DNA from: an uncultured Kiritimatiellota bacterium | Lineage (GTDB): Bacteria > Verrucomicrobiota > Kiritimatiellia > RFP12 > UBA1067 | DNA length: 64,000 bases | Reading direction: 5' to 3' | Assembly (NCBI GenBank): GCA_934635045.1 | Contig: CAKTZA010000003.1 | Coordinates: forward strand, 1-64,000 | In this document: piece by piece, positions 61,755-64,000 of the stretch | How the letters are laid out: every line of letters starts with the position of its first letter | Numbering within the stretch: position 1 is the stretch's first letter | The notes under the pieces: model-generated | What the model was told of the DNA's origin: nothing | What the model saw: the letters and a program-made list of their open reading frames with translations, nothing else | Database searches by the model: none | Program-made: the position numbers and the translations under genes

Positions 61755-63835
61755 TGAAAACGTATCTCGGCATCGACATCGGCTCGACGACCTTCAAGGC
61801 CGTCCTTCTCTCGGAAGACGGCAAGGTCTTGCGCTCCGTCTACAAGCGCACGCAGCCCGTCGAGGCCGGCAAGGTCGCCTGCACGGGCCGCTGCAGCGCG
61901 TGCGGCTGCTGTTCGGGCGGCGCGGTGAAGCGCCTCGCGCTGGAGTTCCTGAAGGTCGCCGGCACGAGCTTCGACAAGATTTCCGCGATCGTCGTCACGG
62001 GCAGCCAGATCGTCGAGGACACGAAGCGGTTCATCCCCTACGACTTCCAGGTCAGCGAGGTGACGGCGCACGTCGCGGGCGCGAAGTTCCTGCACCCCGA
62101 CGTCGACGCGATCATCGACTGCGGCGGGCAAGACTCGAAGTGCATGGTCTACAACCCGCCGATGAACCTCTGGACGAGCATGATGAGCGGCGTCTGCGCG
62201 GCGGGCACGGGCAGTTTCCTCGACTCCGTCGCCCAGAAGCTCGGCGTGAAGATCGAGGACGTCGCCGACCGCGTGAACTACGACTCGAAGACCGAGTTCA
62301 GCTCCGTCTGCGCCGTCCTCTCGGCGACGTCGATCAACAAGTTCAAGAATCGCGTGCCGATCGGCGACCTGCTCGCCGGCGCGTGCAAGGCCCAGGCGCG
62401 GACGATCCTCAACTCGGTCGGCCAGCTGCTCCTGAACGCCCCCGGCCGCAAGATCCTCTTCCAGGGCGGCGTCGCGTTCAACAAGGCCGTCGCCTACTTC
62501 CTCGGCAAGCTCACCGGCAGCGAGATCATCATCCCGCAGTACCACGAGGTCATGGGCGCCCTCGGCGCGGCCGTCATCGCCAAGCAGCTCGACGGCCTGA
62601 AGGACACCGGCAAGCTCGACCTCGCGAAGGTCGAGTACGAGCCGACGCGCGGCAAGTCCGTCCTCCTGCGCATCAAGTCGACGAAGCACGACTTCTTCTC
62701 GAAGGACGCGTCGAAGCCGCTCGTCTGGCGCAACCTCTTCTTCCCGACGGAGATCCTGAACGCGATGGACTGCCGCGTGCGGACGCTGGAGACGTACGCC
62801 GCACTCTTCGGCCGCCGGGCGGACAAGGTGAAGGAGGCCCTCGGCCGCGCCGCGCAGAAGGGCTTCGACGGCCAGACCTGCTCGTTCCTCCGCATGCTGG
62901 AGGGCATGGATCTCGACCGGCCCGACTTCATCGTCTCGACCGTCCAGCCGTGCCAGCAGGCCGAGCGCGTCTTCGCCGACCTCGCGCGCGAATACAAGAT
63001 CTCCGATCGGCTCTACTCGCTGCAGACGCCGATCAACGCGCACTCGCGCAACGCGATCGAGATGATGGCGGACGGGCTTGCCGAGGCCGTCTCGGAGATG
63101 GAGAAGGCGTTCGGGCGCAAGCTCGATCCGGCGCGGCTCGAGGAGGCGTGCGTCCTCTCGAACGAGGCGGCCGCGCTCGCGAAGAAGTGCCAGGAGCTCC
63201 GCTTCACGTCGCCGCCGCTCGTGCGCGGCAGCGAGGCGGTCTACAACGCGATCGTCTTCTCGCAGCTCTGGGGTCGGCAGGAGCTCGTCGACATCCAGAA
63301 GGCGTATCTCGAAGAGCTGCTGATGAAGAAGGAATGGGCCGAGAAGCGCTACGCGATCGACGACACGCACCGCCTCCTCTGGCTGCACCTGCCGCCGTTC
63401 TACGACACGCGGCACCTCGACTACATCGAGACGACCTGCAACGCGCCGATCGTCTTCGAGGAGACGAACTTCGTCGGCTGGGATCCGCTCGACCCGAAGG
63501 ACCCGTACCGCTCGCTCGCGAAGAAGCTGCTGCAGTCGGGCTTCCTCGACCCGGAGTTGCGCGTCTCGTACGTCAAGCGCGCCGTGCCGGCGGGCCAGTT
63601 CAACGGCGTCATCCTCTACACGCACGGGTTCGGGCGCTGCTCGCTCGCCGACCGTGCGCTCTCGAAGCACCTGCGCGAGGAGCTGGACTCGATCAACGTG
63701 CCGCTCCTGACGCTGGAGGGCGACTGCATGGACGCCTCCATCGACCCGTGCTCGACGGTGACGAAGATCGCCTCGTTCGTCGAGGCGCTGAACGTCAACC
63801 GCTACGGCAACATCTTCGGCAAGGTCAAGGCCTGA
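61754..63835 (+). CDS. 2-hydroxyacyl-CoA dehydratase activator fused to dehydratase-type subunit
   Basis: 693 residues. The first 280 are an ASKHA ATPase of the BadF/BcrA/HgdC family: [90 protein letters not shown]. Cysteines at [11 protein letters not shown], and CGG and GVCAAG, could hold a [4Fe-4S] cluster. The remaining 400 resemble HgdB-type or double-cubane-cluster proteins ([45 protein letters not shown]). Such systems use ATP to drive one electron to low potential for dehydrations or difficult reductions. Overlap with the acyl-CoA synthetase suggests that it supplies the CoA thioester. Confidence 0.85.
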   Translation: MKTYLGIDIGSTTFKAVLLSEDGKVLRSVYKRTQPVEAGKVACTGRCSACGCCSGGAVKRLALEFLKVAGTSFDKISAIVVTGSQIVEDTKRFIPYDFQVSEVTAHVAGAKFLHPDVDAIIDCGGQDSKCMVYNPPMNLWTSMMSGVCAAGTGSFLDSVAQKLGVKIEDVADRVNYDSKTEFSSVCAVLSATSINKFKNRVPIGDLLAGACKAQARTILNSVGQLLLNAPGRKILFQGGVAFNKAVAYFLGKLTGSEIIIPQYHEVMGALGAAVIAKQLDGLKDTGKLDLAKVEYEPTRGKSVLLRIKSTKHDFFSKDASKPLVWRNLFFPTEILNAMDCRVRTLETYAALFGRRADKVKEALGRAAQKGFDGQTCSFLRMLEGMDLDRPDFIVSTVQPCQQAERVFADLAREYKISDRLYSLQTPINAHSRNAIEMMADGLAEAVSEMEKAFGRKLDPARLEEACVLSNEAAALAKKCQELRFTSPPLVRGSEAVYNAIVFSQLWGRQELVDIQKAYLEELLMKKEWAEKRYAIDDTHRLLWLHLPPFYDTRHLDYIETTCNAPIVFEETNFVGWDPLDPKDPYRSLAKKLLQSGFLDPELRVSYVKRAVPAGQFNGVILYTHGFGRCSLADRALSKHLREELDSINVPLLTLEGDCMDASIDPCSTVTKIASFVEALNVNRYGNIFGKVKA

Positions 63836-63842
63836 ACGTCGC

Positions 63843-64000
63843 ATGGCCGCCGAACTGACACCGATGATGCGGCAGTACCTCGCGATCAAGCGCGAGGTGC
63901 CGCCGGGCGCGATCGTCATGTTCCGCCTCGGCGACTTCTACGAGATGTTCGGCGAGGACGCGATCGTCGCCTCGCCGATCCTCGGCGCGACGCTCACGCA
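63843..64000 (+). CDS. mutS: MutS, N-terminal part (runs off the window)
   Basis: The first 52 codons are present. [20 protein letters not shown] and [16 protein letters not shown] are the mismatch-recognition domain start, including the FYE motif (Phe-x-Glu) that stacks on the mismatch. The ATG at 63843 follows the previous stop by 7 bases. The frame is open at the right edge. Confidence 0.92.
   Translation, partial: MAAELTPMMRQYLAIKREVPPGAIVMFRLGDFYEMFGEDAIVASPILGATLT

Overview
The window looks like a chromosomal piece of a GC-rich, anaerobe-type bacterium, most like the Kiritimatiellae/Lentisphaerae side of the PVC superphylum. This is inferred from gene content: secreted proteins opening with a LEFVESTGTQWIDTG-type domain, autotransporter-style beta repeats, arrays of secreted glycosidase-like proteins, pyruvate phosphate dikinase, an LptE-like lipoprotein (so two membranes) and a 2-hydroxyacyl-CoA dehydratase-type activator. 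Every gene called is on the + strand.

Region 1 (1-22,700) is a defence island of clearly lower GC than the rest. After a 735-base leader with hairpins and a palindrome-rich promoter come an XRE regulator, a C5-cytosine methyltransferase, drmD (SNF2 helicase), a small four-helix-bundle gene, drmMI (N6-adenine methyltransferase), an AT-rich three-gene insert (membrane ankyrin protein, OLD-type ATPase-TOPRIM nuclease, UvrD-like helicase: a Gabija-like pair with a membrane partner), a RAYT transposase scrap, an AlbA_2/Schlafen-type ATP-binding protein, drmA, drmB and what appears to be a drmC gene cut off after about 30 codons. This is a DISARM system carrying both the class 1 genes (drmD, drmMI) and a C5 methyltransferase of the class 2 kind, with a second defence module nested between drmMI and drmA. 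A frameshifted, secreted-type pseudogene closes the island.

Region 2 (22,700-44,130) is GC-rich: ppdK, a tagaturonate reductase-like gene and trmD, then a secreted carbohydrate-active cluster: two paralogous glycosidase-like proteins with different N-terminal modules, a 1,692-residue beta-repeat protein, an SGNH esterase, a periplasmic tyrosine phosphatase and a DUF5696-like protein. Most are close-packed or overlapping.

Region 3 (44,130-64,000) holds a minimal Tad/Flp-type set (cpaB, FHA-cpaF fusion, tadC-like), envelope and TPR proteins (one lptE-like), a stand-alone Lrp-type ligand-binding protein, tRNA-Glu, dprA, valS, infA, a YebC-family gene, pcnB, a membrane TPR protein, gatB, an XRE-cupin-AMP-ligase fusion, a 2-hydroxyacyl-CoA dehydratase activator fusion and the start of mutS.

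The most unusual thread is short repetitive DNA inserted in frame inside genes. One GC-rich palindromic element lies in drmD, drmMI and drmA in the same orientation and frame, and a related pair of inverted arms encloses the four-helix-bundle gene. Elsewhere, 7- and 8-base tandem arrays and a 56-base palindromic element (two copies in valS) interrupt conserved proteins. gatB carries a sharply AT-rich internal block. Extended -10 promoters (TGnTATAAT) recur, two of them so close to the start codon that leaderless transcripts are implied.
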